NCBI RefSeq assembly: GCF_020686945.1 | Contig: NZ_JAJEPR010000016.1 | Span: forward strand, 16,293-80,292 | Source: Limivivens faecihominis | Lineage (GTDB): Bacteria; Bacillota; Clostridia; Lachnospirales; Lachnospiraceae | Reading direction: 5' to 3' | DNA: 64,000 bases | Shown here: positions 17,077 through 25,451 of the stretch, piece after piece | Position numbering within the stretch: the first letter of the stretch is position 1 | Layout of the letters: every line of letters begins with the position of its first letter | Position numbers and translations under genes: made by a program | The notes under the pieces: generated by a model | Database searches by the model: none | The model's input: only the letters and a program-made list of their open reading frames with translations | What the model was told of the DNA's origin: nothing

Positions 17077-18105
17077 ATGTTACAGCAGGTAATGACAAAT
17101 CCAGGAGAAATTATTTTCAGAGAGGTTCCAGTTCCGGAGGTAAAGGAAAATCAGGTGTTGGTAAAGATTATGAATATTGGTGTTTGTGGATCAGATATTC
17201 ATGTTTATCATGGAAAACATCCGTTTACAAAATATCCGGTAACACAGGGACATGAGGTTTCCGGTGAGATTACAGAACTTGGAAAAAATGTCACAGAGTT
17301 TCATGTGGGACAGAAGGTGACGATAGAGCCTCAGGTATATTGTGGGCATTGCTATCCATGTCGTCATGGAAAGTATAATCTCTGTGAGGAATTAAAAGTA
17401 ATGGGATTTCAGACGACAGGAACAGCATCTGAGTATTTTGCAGTGGATGCATCTAAAGTAACACCTATTCCAGAAGATATGTCCTATGAAGAAGGAGCTA
17501 TGATCGAACCTCTTGCTGTGGCAGTTCATGGTGTAAAACAGATGGGTGATGTGGCTGGCATGAATATTGCAGTCCTTGGAGCAGGACCGATTGGAAATCT
17601 CGTGGCACAGGCAGCAAAAGGAATGGGGGCAGCGAAAGTGATGATCACAGATATCAGTGATCTTAGACTGGCAAAGGCAAAAGAATGTGGAATTGATGTG
17701 TGTGTGAATACCAAAAATAAAGACTTCAGTGCGGCAATGCTCGAAGCATTTGGACCGGACAAAGCGGATGTGATCTACGACTGTGCCGGAAACAATATCA
17801 CAATGGGACAGGCAATTAAATATGCAAGAAAAGGAAGCACGATTGTACTGGTGGCTGTTTTTGCAGGAATGGCAGAAGTAGATCTTGCGGTGGCAAATGA
17901 CCACGAACTTGACATTAAGAGCACGATGATGTACCGCCATGATGATTACATAGATGGAATCAGATTGGTAAATGAGGGCAAAGTTCATTTGAAACCGCTC
18001 ATCTCAAAGACATTTGCTTTTAAAGATTATCTGAAGGCATACCAGTATATTGATGATAACCGCGAGACAACGATGAAAGTAATTATCAACGTCAGTGAAA
18101 AGTAA
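17077..18105 (+). CDS. Zinc-dependent polyol/alcohol dehydrogenase (MDR family)
   Basis: 342 residues, standard for the sorbitol/threonine dehydrogenase family of medium-chain dehydrogenases. Catalytic zinc residues are in GVCGSDIHVYHGKHP (Cys near 38) and GHEVSGEI (His near 63). The structural zinc cysteines are in CGHCYPCRHGKYNLC around 93-107. The Rossmann motif GAGPIGNLVAQ is near residue 168. It oxidises a secondary alcohol of a polyol or sugar with NAD(P). With the downstream symporter and broken PfkB kinase it fits a pathway such as sorbitol-like polyol to ketose. AAAGGAGG lies nine bases before ATG. AT-rich composition unlike the housekeeping genes on the left. Confidence 0.9.
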   Translation: MLQQVMTNPGEIIFREVPVPEVKENQVLVKIMNIGVCGSDIHVYHGKHPFTKYPVTQGHEVSGEITELGKNVTEFHVGQKVTIEPQVYCGHCYPCRHGKYNLCEELKVMGFQTTGTASEYFAVDASKVTPIPEDMSYEEGAMIEPLAVAVHGVKQMGDVAGMNIAVLGAGPIGNLVAQAAKGMGAAKVMITDISDLRLAKAKECGIDVCVNTKNKDFSAAMLEAFGPDKADVIYDCAGNNITMGQAIKYARKGSTIVLVAVFAGMAEVDLAVANDHELDIKSTMMYRHDDYIDGIRLVNEGKVHLKPLISKTFAFKDYLKAYQYIDDNRETTMKVIINVSEK

Positions 18106-18114
18106 GGAGTTCGT

Positions 18115-18507
18115 ATGGAAAATAAATATGGAATTGTCGGAGTTGCCCATGTCGGGCTTCCGACAAACGATTTACAGAAAACAGTTGAGTTTTATAAGGG
18201 TCTTGGATTTGAAGTGATTATGCAGTCTTATAATGAAAAAGCAGGGGAAAAAGTGGCATTTTTACAGATAAAAAATTACTGTATAGAGACTTTTGAAAAT
18301 GGACAGGCGGCAATGTCAGACGGCGCATACCAACATGTTGCACTTGATGTGGAAGACATTGAAAGTATGTATCAGAAAATCTGCAATGAAAAATACACAA
18401 TTATTACAGACGGAATCGAAGAACTACCATTTTGGGAAAATGGTGTGAAGTTTTTTATGATTAAGGGACCAAATGAGGAAAGAATAGAGTTCTGTCAGAA
18501 ACTCTGA
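18115..18507 (+). CDS. VOC family protein (glyoxalase/dioxygenase fold)
   Basis: 130 residues with the two beta-alpha-beta-beta-beta modules of the vicinal oxygen chelate superfamily: GIVGVAHVGLPTNDLQKTVEFYKGLGFEV at the N-terminus and AYQHVALDVEDIESMYQKI from about residue 64. Possible metal ligands are His12, His67 and the Glu near the C-terminus (EERIEFCQ). Members include glyoxalase I, epimerases and isomerases. It lies nine bases after the dehydrogenase (GTAAGGAG), inside a sugar operon, so an isomerase or epimerase role on a sugar-derived substrate is plausible but unproven. Confidence 0.82.
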   Translation: MENKYGIVGVAHVGLPTNDLQKTVEFYKGLGFEVIMQSYNEKAGEKVAFLQIKNYCIETFENGQAAMSDGAYQHVALDVEDIESMYQKICNEKYTIITDGIEELPFWENGVKFFMIKGPNEERIEFCQKL

Positions 18508-18526
18508 TAAAAATAGGAAGGGACAT

Positions 18527-19891
18527 ATGGGAAGCGAAAACAAAAATGGAAAAGTACCGCTGATCAGTAAGATTGCATATGGGTTTGGTGATGTTGGATG
18601 TAATTTCAGCTGGATGTTCGTCAGTAATTTTCTGATGATATTTTATACAGACGTGTTCGGAATCAGTATGGCGGCTGTGTCAGCACTTATGCTTTTTTCA
18701 AGATTCTGGGATGCAATCAATGATCCAATCGTCGGGGGACTTACGGATAAAACAAAATCGAGATGGGGACGGTACCGTCCATGGCTGTTAGTAGCGGCAC
18801 CAATTACAGCGATTCTTCTTGTTATGACATTCTGGGCAAGACCCGACTGGCCGCAGAATGGAAAGATCATTTATATGGTAATTACATATTGTCTGCTGGT
18901 TTTGGGGTATACCTGTGTGAATATTCCATATGGAACCTTGTGTGGTGCTATGACACAGGATATTGATGAACGTGCAAAAATAAATACATCCCGTTCGGTT
19001 GCAGCGATGATTGCGATTGGTGTGTTAAATATTATCACAGTTCCACTGCTCAGCAAATTTGGCAGTCATAGTGCAAAGACAGGATATCTGACGGTTGCGG
19101 TCATATATGGATGTATTTTTACAGCCTGTCATTTCTTCTGCTTTGCGAAGACGAAAGAGGCAGTGATTACTCCGGAAAAAGAAAAAATTTCTGTAAAGAT
19201 ACAGTTGAAAGCAGTCATGCAGAACAGGCCATATCTTCTTGCATTGGCAGGACAGATATTATTTGGATTTACATTGTATGGTAGAAACGCAGATATTCTG
19301 TATTACTTTACATATGTGGAAGGGAATGTCTCCTACTACACAACTTATTCGATGTGCATCATTATTCCTTCTATCATCGGGGCAGCTTGTTTTCAACCAT
19401 TATTCCGCAAGCTGAATAACAAAGGAAGAACAGCATCTCTCTTTGCTTTATTTACAGGAATTTCCATGTTGTCTATGTTTTTCTTCAATGCCAAAGAATC
19501 ACCGGCTATTTTTTATGCATTATCTGGTCTCACACAGTTTTTTTTCTCTGGATTTAATACCGCAATCTATGCAATTATTCCAGACTGTGTGGAATATGGA
19601 GAGTGGAAAACCGGACTTAGAAATGACGGTTTTCAGTATGCATTTATTTCACTTGGAAATAAAATCGGAATGGCAGTTGGAACAGCACTTTTAGCAGGAT
19701 TACTTGGAAAATATGGTTATATTGCAAATCAGACACAAAATGCAATTGTACTTTCAATTATGAAACATGCATTTACGACGATTCCAGGTGTACTGTGGAT
19801 TGTGACTGCGGTTGTATTATTTTTCTATCGGTTAAATAAAAAACGTTATAACGAGATTGTGGAGGAACTGAAAAATGGAAGAAAAAGTTGA
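18527..19891 (+). CDS. GPH-family (MelB-like) sugar:cation symporter
   Basis: 454 residues and about 12 membrane spans. The family signature is clear: DAINDPIVGGLTDKTKSRWGRYRPW around residues 63-87, where the Asp residues bind the coupling cation in MelB. Members import glycosides, pentosides, hexuronides or polyols with Na+ or H+. It follows the VOC gene by 19 bases (GGAAGGGACAT upstream) and overlaps the broken kinase gene by 17 bases. It is likely the importer for the substrate of the neighbouring dehydrogenase. Confidence 0.92.
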   Translation: MGSENKNGKVPLISKIAYGFGDVGCNFSWMFVSNFLMIFYTDVFGISMAAVSALMLFSRFWDAINDPIVGGLTDKTKSRWGRYRPWLLVAAPITAILLVMTFWARPDWPQNGKIIYMVITYCLLVLGYTCVNIPYGTLCGAMTQDIDERAKINTSRSVAAMIAIGVLNIITVPLLSKFGSHSAKTGYLTVAVIYGCIFTACHFFCFAKTKEAVITPEKEKISVKIQLKAVMQNRPYLLALAGQILFGFTLYGRNADILYYFTYVEGNVSYYTTYSMCIIIPSIIGAACFQPLFRKLNNKGRTASLFALFTGISMLSMFFFNAKESPAIFYALSGLTQFFFSGFNTAIYAIIPDCVEYGEWKTGLRNDGFQYAFISLGNKIGMAVGTALLAGLLGKYGYIANQTQNAIVLSIMKHAFTTIPGVLWIVTAVVLFFYRLNKKRYNEIVEELKNGRKS

Positions 19892-20036
19892 TATCGTGGC
19901 ATTGAGTGAATTGTTGATTGATTTTACGGAAGCAGGACACAGTCAGGATGGGAGGAAATTGTTCGAACAGAATCCCGGCGGTGCTCCGGCAAATCTTCTA
20001 ACCGTTGCAAGCCACTTTGGGTATTGTCAGCAGTGA
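19875..20036 (+). pseudogene. Truncated PfkB-family sugar kinase (fructokinase N-terminus)
   Basis: 53 codons are readable from the ATG at 19875. VDIVALSELLIDFTEAG and FEQNPGGAPANLLTVASHFG are the classical first motifs of PfkB fructokinases (usually about 310-325 residues). A TGA at 20034 ends the frame and no later PfkB motif (such as the DTTGAGD box) follows; palindromic repeat sequence begins within 40 bases. About 270 residues are lost. The gene was clearly the last enzyme of the polyol operon, so the host must phosphorylate the product with another kinase or the operon is dead. Confidence 0.85.
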
Positions 20037-20250
20037 TAGTTTCTATCTGGGCAAGTGCATATTGAACGCAGATAAGCATTCCCCCGCTTCAAGTGCGCGG
20101 AGCACTAAGCGGCGGGTGAGGGGAGATGCTTATGTCAGTGGGAGTTGAAAGCTCCCACTGATAGATCGCGAAGCGACTGCGTTCATGAGCAAGTAGCGAA
20201 GCGGATTGCGAACGTCCGCTTTACATTGTTACAGAACCATATACAGATTT
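20037..20250. repeat. Intergenic palindromic repeat block B
   Basis: Non-coding. It contains a nested hairpin from 20073 to 20134 (outer ATAAGCAT/ATGCTTAT, inner CGCTT/AAGCG and AGTGC/GCACT), a perfect eight-pair hairpin AGTGGGAG/CTCCCACT (20138-20160), the 32-base unit shared with block A (20151-20182), the 17-mer TCAAGTGCGCGGAGCAC (20090-20106, again at 25392) and GAACGTCCGCTTTA (20211-20224, again with one change at 25409). It probably inserted into, or replaced, the rest of the kinase gene. Confidence 0.7.
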
Positions 20251-20403
20251 ATGGCAAAGAACTATAAGCAGGTTGAGGATACAATTGTACTTATACCATT
20301 GATCAATGGATCGGCCGAGAAATTGGTGGTGTAAATGATTCTGTGTAAATCTTTCAGATGGATGATAGAATCGCAGATTTATAGAAAACAAATAGATCAT
20401 GTG
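20251..20403. other. Unassigned remnant sequence
   Basis: AT-rich stretch with a 27-codon frame at 20251-20334 and no recognisable protein motif. It lies between the repeat block and the terminator and may be leftover sequence of the lost operon. I see nothing functional. Confidence 0.4.
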
Positions 20404-20446
20404 ACGGGCTGAATGGCATTATTTCTTGCTGTTCAGCCCGTTGTTT
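20404..20446 (+). terminator. Terminator, probably of the original kinase operon
   Basis: ACGGGCTGAA (20404-20413) pairs with TTCAGCCCGT (20432-20441), followed by TGTTTGTG. The T-run is imperfect. Confidence 0.65.
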
Positions 20447-20471
20447 GTGTAATAGCCAGGATTCCATGATG

Positions 20472-20516
20472 TAGAATTGCGTGAGCTGCTTTGCAGCGGA
20501 GCAGCTCGTAGGCATC
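20472..20516. repeat. 45-base palindromic repeat, copy 1
   Basis: Shares 39 of 45 positions with 62304-62348. The stem GAGCTGCT (20483-20490) pairs perfectly with AGCAGCTC (20500-20507); an alternative inner hairpin is GCTGC-TTT-GCAGC. Differences between the copies keep the stem paired. Confidence 0.75.
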
Positions 20517-20629
20517 GGTTGGGGGAAAAAGACCTTTTGACCCCAACATCATTTCAAGGAATCCTGACATCATCAGATAGAAAACAACAAGTTTGTGACA
20601 CACGAGATAAGAATCGTAGTTGTTTCAGA

Positions 20630-22300
20630 TCATACCTCCAGAACGACTGCCTGATATCCTTCCAGTGTAATCTCATTTTCATCTGTCTTAAGCTGCGGAA
20701 GATTGTTCAGCACGATATTTTTGATCTTTGACGGAAGCGTCAGGGTCTGCGGCTGTGTTTTGTAGTTGCCGATCACGAGCAGCGTCTGGTCTGCGGATTT
20801 CCGGTAGTATGCCATGACACGGTCCTGATCCTCAAAGACAGGAAGCAGATCGCCGTATACGACAGTTTTGCTATAAGCCGGATCCTTACGCAGCGCAAGC
20901 AGGCGGCGGTAGTACTGATAAACGGAATCCGGATCATTTTTCTGACTTTCCAGATTGATCTTTGTGTAATTGCGGTTTACCTTCAGCCATGGAGTGCCGG
21001 TTGTAAAACCTGCATTCGCGGAAGCATCCCACTGGAACGGAGTCCGGGCATTATCACGGCTGACACGGTTTACCGCCTTCAGGGCAGCGTCTGGTGTCAG
21101 ACCGGCATCTAAAGCTACCTGGTACTCGTCGAGTGTTGAAATATCGTCCACTTCGCTGATCGACTGGAATTCTACATTTTCCATACCGATCTCCTGGCCC
21201 TGATAGATAAACGGAAGGCCGCGGAGCATGACATTCATTGTGGCAAGCAGTTTTTGGGCGGTGAGAGTACATTCACCCTCCGGGATATAGCGGGAAACGC
21301 CGCGCGGCTCATCATGATTTTCGATGATATTGGAGAGCATGCCGATATCGCCGATCTTTTTCTGGCTGGCGAAGCAACAGCTGCGGTAGTCATTCGGGGT
21401 GATTGGAGTCTGGTCATACCAGCCCTTCTCACTGCCGCCGAAGATGGCCTCATTGAAATCGAACATCGTTGAGAAATATCCGTTGTCACCGATGAAATCC
21501 GGAAGCTCCTCCGGTTTTTCATTAAAGACCTCGCCGGCAGTAAATGCACTGTGTGGAAGGAAAGTACGGTCACGCATTTCTCCCAGAAATTCGCCGACAC
21601 CGACTGCGTGCTTGAGCATTTCACCCGGGCTGCACATGCCGTCTGCACGGTTCGCCGGATAATCCCGCCACGGAAGCGCCTTTTTGATGTTGATGATCGC
21701 ATCGATACGGAAGCCGGCAAGTCCCTTATCCAGCCACCAGTTGATCATTTTATAGATTTCCTCGCGCAGCTTCGGATTTTCCCAGTTCAGATCCGGTTGC
21801 TTTTTGTGGAACATGTGCAGATAGTATTTGTCCGGATGACCCGGGAGCGGTTCCCAGACACTGCCGCCGAAGTAAGAACGCCAGTTGCATGGCAGTTTTC
21901 CGTCCGGACAGTCTTCAATGTAAAAATATTTTCCGTACTCGCCATCCGGATCCTCGCAGGCTTTTTTGAACCATTCGTGCTCATCGGAGCAGTGATTGAC
22001 GACGAGATCCATTAGGATATACATATCGCGTTTTTTTGCTTCGGCGATCAGACGGTCCATGTCATCCATTGTGCCGAAGCGCGGGTCGATGTTGTAATAA
22101 TCAGAAATATCATAGCCCTGATCTGCGAGCGGTGAGCAGTAGATTGGAGAGAGCCAGATAATGTCGATGCCGAGGTCTTTGAGGTAATCGAGTTTGCTGA
22201 TAATGCCCGGAAGATCACCGATGCCGTCTCCGTTAGAATCACAGAAGCTTTTCGGGTAGATCTGATAGGCTGTTTTTGTGTGCCACCATTTTTTTTGCAT
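20630..22300 (-). CDS. Alpha-glucosidase, GH13 (oligo-1,6-glucosidase-like)
   Basis: 556 residues from the ATG at 22300 (GAAAGG nine bases upstream); an upstream in-frame start at 22345 has no ribosome site. GH13 conserved regions: DLVVNHCSDEH, GFRIDAIINI (nucleophile Asp), AGEVFNEKPEE (acid/base Glu), IIENHDEPRGVSRY (stabilising Asp). The usual NHDQPR reads NHDEPR. It also has the QPDLNWENP box of subfamily 31. It is cytosolic (no signal peptide) and releases glucose from isomaltose, panose or similar alpha-linked oligosaccharides. It is separated from the AraC gene by the palindromic element at 22339-22525, so it may have its own promoter. Confidence 0.9.
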   Translation of the reverse strand: MQKKWWHTKTAYQIYPKSFCDSNGDGIGDLPGIISKLDYLKDLGIDIIWLSPIYCSPLADQGYDISDYYNIDPRFGTMDDMDRLIAEAKKRDMYILMDLVVNHCSDEHEWFKKACEDPDGEYGKYFYIEDCPDGKLPCNWRSYFGGSVWEPLPGHPDKYYLHMFHKKQPDLNWENPKLREEIYKMINWWLDKGLAGFRIDAIINIKKALPWRDYPANRADGMCSPGEMLKHAVGVGEFLGEMRDRTFLPHSAFTAGEVFNEKPEELPDFIGDNGYFSTMFDFNEAIFGGSEKGWYDQTPITPNDYRSCCFASQKKIGDIGMLSNIIENHDEPRGVSRYIPEGECTLTAQKLLATMNVMLRGLPFIYQGQEIGMENVEFQSISEVDDISTLDEYQVALDAGLTPDAALKAVNRVSRDNARTPFQWDASANAGFTTGTPWLKVNRNYTKINLESQKNDPDSVYQYYRRLLALRKDPAYSKTVVYGDLLPVFEDQDRVMAYYRKSADQTLLVIGNYKTQPQTLTLPSKIKNIVLNNLPQLKTDENEITLEGYQAVVLEV

Positions 22301-22338
22301 AGTAAAATACCTTTCATTATTTAATAAGTGTGATACCA

Positions 22339-22525
22339 GTGTCAAAAGGTCAAAAAGCCGTTCATGCTTGCATGATAAGGCTTTTGAACTTGGGACACGC
22401 CAAATATGAGAAAGTAGCGATTTACGCAGTAAATCAGCGGATTTCGAATATTTGGAGGATTGCGGGAGCAGCGTAGCTGTGTAGCAATCCGGGTATCAAA
22501 TGAGTGTCAAAAGACCTTTTGACAC
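22339..22525. repeat. Palindromic element with 11-base terminal inverted repeats
   Basis: GTGTCAAAAGG (22339-22349) and CCTTTTGACAC (22515-22525) bound a 187-base non-coding segment filled with hairpins: CATGCTTGCATG inside AAAAGCC/GGCTTTT, CCAAATAT/ATATTTGG (22400-22455) enclosing GATTTAC/GTAAATC, GGATTGC/GCAATCC (22457-22490), and a 13-pair palindrome TGAGTGTCAAAAG/CTTTTGACACTCA (22501-22528). It looks like a small non-autonomous element or a compound extragenic repeat. The last hairpin may end transcription of the AraC gene. Confidence 0.65.
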
Positions 22526-22530
22526 TCATA

Positions 22531-23496
22531 TCATAAGTGTTTATTTTCGGAAAAAGTTTCCTCTATATTTTGCCTGCGGAACTGAAGAGGGGTAAATCCG
22601 GTCGCCTTTTTGAATTCCTTCATAAAATGCCCGAGATTATTGAACCCGCTTTCCAGACAGACCTCCGTGACCTGTAGTTCGGTCGTATGCAGTAATGTTG
22701 CCGCATGGCGGATACGGAAGTCGTTGATATAGGAAACGGGTGTTTTGCCGAGTGATTTTTTGAAAAAACGACAAAAGTACTGCTCATTCATTCCGGCAAG
22801 TGCAGCCAGTTCTCCAAGAGAAAGCGGATGCTGGTAGTTTTGGCGGATGTGACTGATCACAGTCTTAAGAAGTTCCACGCGCGGATTGCGTACCGGTTCA
22901 TTTGAGGCAAGCTGAGCATGTTCTGCAAGAATTCCGAGAATATTCAAAAGCGCAGCCTTGATCCGCAATTGTGAAACAGGATTTTCGGTTGTAAACTGGT
23001 CCAGACAGATCCGGTTTTCCCGAAAGAAGATCGAGCGGATCCGAAAAAATTCCTGTTGTATTTCCGAAAAAGCCGGGTGCTCAGGTCCGAGAAAAGACGG
23101 AAAGGAAAGCTTGTGTTCTGATAACGGAAGCAGAAACTGTTCCTGTGCCGGGTCTGGAGCGGCGAATGTGAGCAGATCGGGAGAGAAGACGACTGCCTGT
23201 TCCCGATACTGATCAGAATCAGAGGTAAGTGCATGCAGTTCTCCGCTGTTGATAAAACAAAAGCATGGGCTTTTGAGATGAGTCAGTGTCATATTGATAT
23301 CAACCTGATAAGAGTCTTGCTCAAGATAGATGATCTCGATGGGTTCATGCCAGTGATGTTTGACCGTAAATGGAAAAACAGGCGGATTAGTCTCACGCAC
23401 CGCCTGATAAAATGCACATGGAAAACGGAAGCTTCCATGCTGCCTTGCTTCTTTTAAGAAAGAAGGAAGCCGGTTATATGGCGTCTCTGTCTTCAT
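22531..23496 (-). CDS. AraC family transcriptional regulator with cupin sensor
   Basis: 321 residues. The N-terminal half has the cupin-like arm of AraC sugar sensors (FTVKHHWHEPIEIIYLEQDSY, INSGELHAL); the C-terminal 100 residues carry two helix-turn-helix motifs (SLGELAALAGMNEQYFCRFFKKSLGKTP, VTEVCLESGFNNLGHFMKEFKKATGFTP). Its ATG overlaps the stop of the upstream alpha-glucosidase (ATGA), so the two are translated together. It probably senses an alpha-glucoside and activates the glucosidase genes on either side. Confidence 0.9.
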   Translation of the reverse strand: MKTETPYNRLPSFLKEARQHGSFRFPCAFYQAVRETNPPVFPFTVKHHWHEPIEIIYLEQDSYQVDINMTLTHLKSPCFCFINSGELHALTSDSDQYREQAVVFSPDLLTFAAPDPAQEQFLLPLSEHKLSFPSFLGPEHPAFSEIQQEFFRIRSIFFRENRICLDQFTTENPVSQLRIKAALLNILGILAEHAQLASNEPVRNPRVELLKTVISHIRQNYQHPLSLGELAALAGMNEQYFCRFFKKSLGKTPVSYINDFRIRHAATLLHTTELQVTEVCLESGFNNLGHFMKEFKKATGFTPLQFRRQNIEETFSENKHL

Positions 23497-25160
23497 TTAT
23501 GAAGAATGACGCGTGCCTCGTACGGCTGCAGTTTTCCAGCTTTATGTCCTTTGTAATTGGAGATCAGCTCTTCGGCAGTCGGATCTTCGCAAAGAACACA
23601 GTCCTGTTCCTGATCGGTAAAGTTGCAGGCAACGGTCAGTACCTGTCCGTCAAGAATACGCTTGTAAGCATAGATGGTTTCGCTGTCCTCGAGAAGTCCC
23701 TGGAATTTTCCGTAAACGATGATCGGAAGCGTGTGGCGTAGACGGATCAGCTCCTGATAATAATGGAAAACAGAATCCGGATCGGCGAGGGCGGCCTTGG
23801 CATTGATCTCTTTATAGTTCGGGTTTACGTTGATCCACGGGGTACCGTCTGTAAAGCCTGCATTTTTGGAATCGTCCCACTGCATCGGAGTACGGGCATT
23901 GTCACGGCTGATCTCTTTGAGATAACGCATCATATCCTCTGCTTTTACCAGTCCGTTGTCCACATACTGATGGAAAGCATTGATACTCTCAATGTCACGG
24001 TAGTCCTCCAGCTTGTCAAAGTAAACGTTTGTCATACCGAGCTCTTCGCCCTGGTAAATATAAGGTGTACCCTTGAGCATGTGCAGGCAGGTGGCGAGCA
24101 TTTTTGCAGAAACAACGCGGTATTTTTCAGAGTCGTTTGCAAAACGAGAGACAGCACGCGGCTGATCGTGGTTATCGAGGAAAAGGCTGTTCCATGCCTT
24201 GCCTTCCAGCTCATACTGCCATTTGTTCATAATATGGCGGAAGTCAGCCAGCTTCGGTTTCTGATCCGTCCATTTCCCAATCGGGCCTCTTACGAGATCC
24301 ACATGCTCAAACTGGAATACCATTCCAAGCTCGGTTCCTTCATTGTTCGCATATTTCTGGGCTTCTTCGATGGTAACGCCGGCGGCCTCACCGACGGTGA
24401 GCAGATCGTAATGGGAGAGTACGCGACTGTTCATTTCCTGGAGAAATTCGTGGACACGCGGACCGTTGCATACATATGGGGAAAAATTGCCATATAATCC
24501 GTCTTCGACCGTTCCGTCCGGGAAGGACTGATCCTTGGAGATCATGCTGATGACATCCATGCGGAAGCCGTCAATTCCCTTCTCGCACCACCAGTTCATC
24601 ATATCAAAGACTTCATCACGGACTTTCGGGTTTTCCCAGTTCAGATCAGGCTGTTTTTTGGAAAAGCAGTGCAGATAGTACATGCCGGTACGTTCGTCAA
24701 ATTCCCATGCGGAACCGCCGAAGCAGGCACCCCAGTTGTTCGGCTCTTTTCCATTCTTCGGGTCTTTCCAGATGTAGTAATCACGATAAGGGTTGTCTTT
24801 GGAACTGCGGCTTTCGATAAACCATGCATGCTCATCAGAGGTATGGTTAACGACAAGATCCATGACAATTTTGATATGATGACGGTGTGCCTCTGCAAGC
24901 AGACGGTCGAAATCTTCCATAGTACCGAAATCATCCATGATATCACGGTAATCGGAAATATCGTAGCCGTTGTCATCGTTCGGTGATTTGTAAACTGGAG
25001 AAAGCCAGATCACATCGATCCCGAGCGTCTCCAGGTAATCAAGATGTGCGGTGATACCATTCAGATCACCAATGCCGTCACCGTTGCTGTCCGCGAAGCT
25101 GCGCGGATAAATCTGATAAATAACGGCTTCTTTCCACCATGCTTTTTTTTCTTCTGCCAT
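23493..25160 (-). CDS. Alpha-glucosidase, GH13 (second copy)
   Basis: 555 residues from the ATG at 25160, chosen because AGGAGGAAAAAACG stands directly before it; the longer frame to 25262 has no ribosome site. GH13 motifs: DLVVNHTSDEHAWF, GFRMDVISMIS (nucleophile), LTVGEAAGVTIEEA (acid/base), FLDNHDQPRAVSRF (stabiliser), QPDLNWENP. It is a close paralogue of the 20630-22300 gene, with different catalytic flanks (GEAAG against GEVFN), which suggests different linkage preference. It is cytosolic and forms an operon with the AraC gene downstream, overlapping it by four bases. Confidence 0.91.
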   Translation of the reverse strand: MAEEKKAWWKEAVIYQIYPRSFADSNGDGIGDLNGITAHLDYLETLGIDVIWLSPVYKSPNDDNGYDISDYRDIMDDFGTMEDFDRLLAEAHRHHIKIVMDLVVNHTSDEHAWFIESRSSKDNPYRDYYIWKDPKNGKEPNNWGACFGGSAWEFDERTGMYYLHCFSKKQPDLNWENPKVRDEVFDMMNWWCEKGIDGFRMDVISMISKDQSFPDGTVEDGLYGNFSPYVCNGPRVHEFLQEMNSRVLSHYDLLTVGEAAGVTIEEAQKYANNEGTELGMVFQFEHVDLVRGPIGKWTDQKPKLADFRHIMNKWQYELEGKAWNSLFLDNHDQPRAVSRFANDSEKYRVVSAKMLATCLHMLKGTPYIYQGEELGMTNVYFDKLEDYRDIESINAFHQYVDNGLVKAEDMMRYLKEISRDNARTPMQWDDSKNAGFTDGTPWINVNPNYKEINAKAALADPDSVFHYYQELIRLRHTLPIIVYGKFQGLLEDSETIYAYKRILDGQVLTVACNFTDQEQDCVLCEDPTAEELISNYKGHKAGKLQPYEARVILHK

Positions 25161-25451
25161 CGTTTTTTCCTCCTGTATGGTTGTTGTCATTTGAGCCGGA
25201 AAAGTGACCACAGGTAACACTATTCTGACTCTGAAATGTATTTTTTTCGGTTGATTTCGCAAAAAACTGACGGAATCATTTTGCTTTGTTATCTCCTACT
25301 ATAACTGTGGCAGAGGAAAAAATCTACTGCTAATATGACAGAAACTTACGGTATTTTGACTTATTGAAAGCAGAATAAGAATTTCGCCGCGTCAAGTGCG
25401 CGGAGCACGAATGTCCGCTTTATGATGAAGCAGCTGTCAGAAAAGTATCTG
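25161..25451. other. Leader of the glucosidase-AraC operon and repeat remnant
   Basis: On the minus strand TATAGT (25298-25303) could be the -10 box; the matching -35 position (TAGATT, 25321-25326) is poor, as expected for an AraC-activated promoter. At 25392-25422 a shortened copy of repeat block B is seen: the 17-mer TCAAGTGCGCGGAGCAC followed directly by GAATGTCCGCTTTA. No gene is visible. Confidence 0.5.

Noticed and set aside
20251..20334. 27-codon frame as a small gene
   Set aside because: No ribosome site, no recognisable motif, and it lies in remnant sequence behind a broken gene.
22324..22540. ATAAGTGT on both sides of the hairpin element as target-site duplication
   Set aside because: The right copy lies within the AraC stop codon region and the copies are not directly adjacent to the inverted ends, so chance is equally likely.
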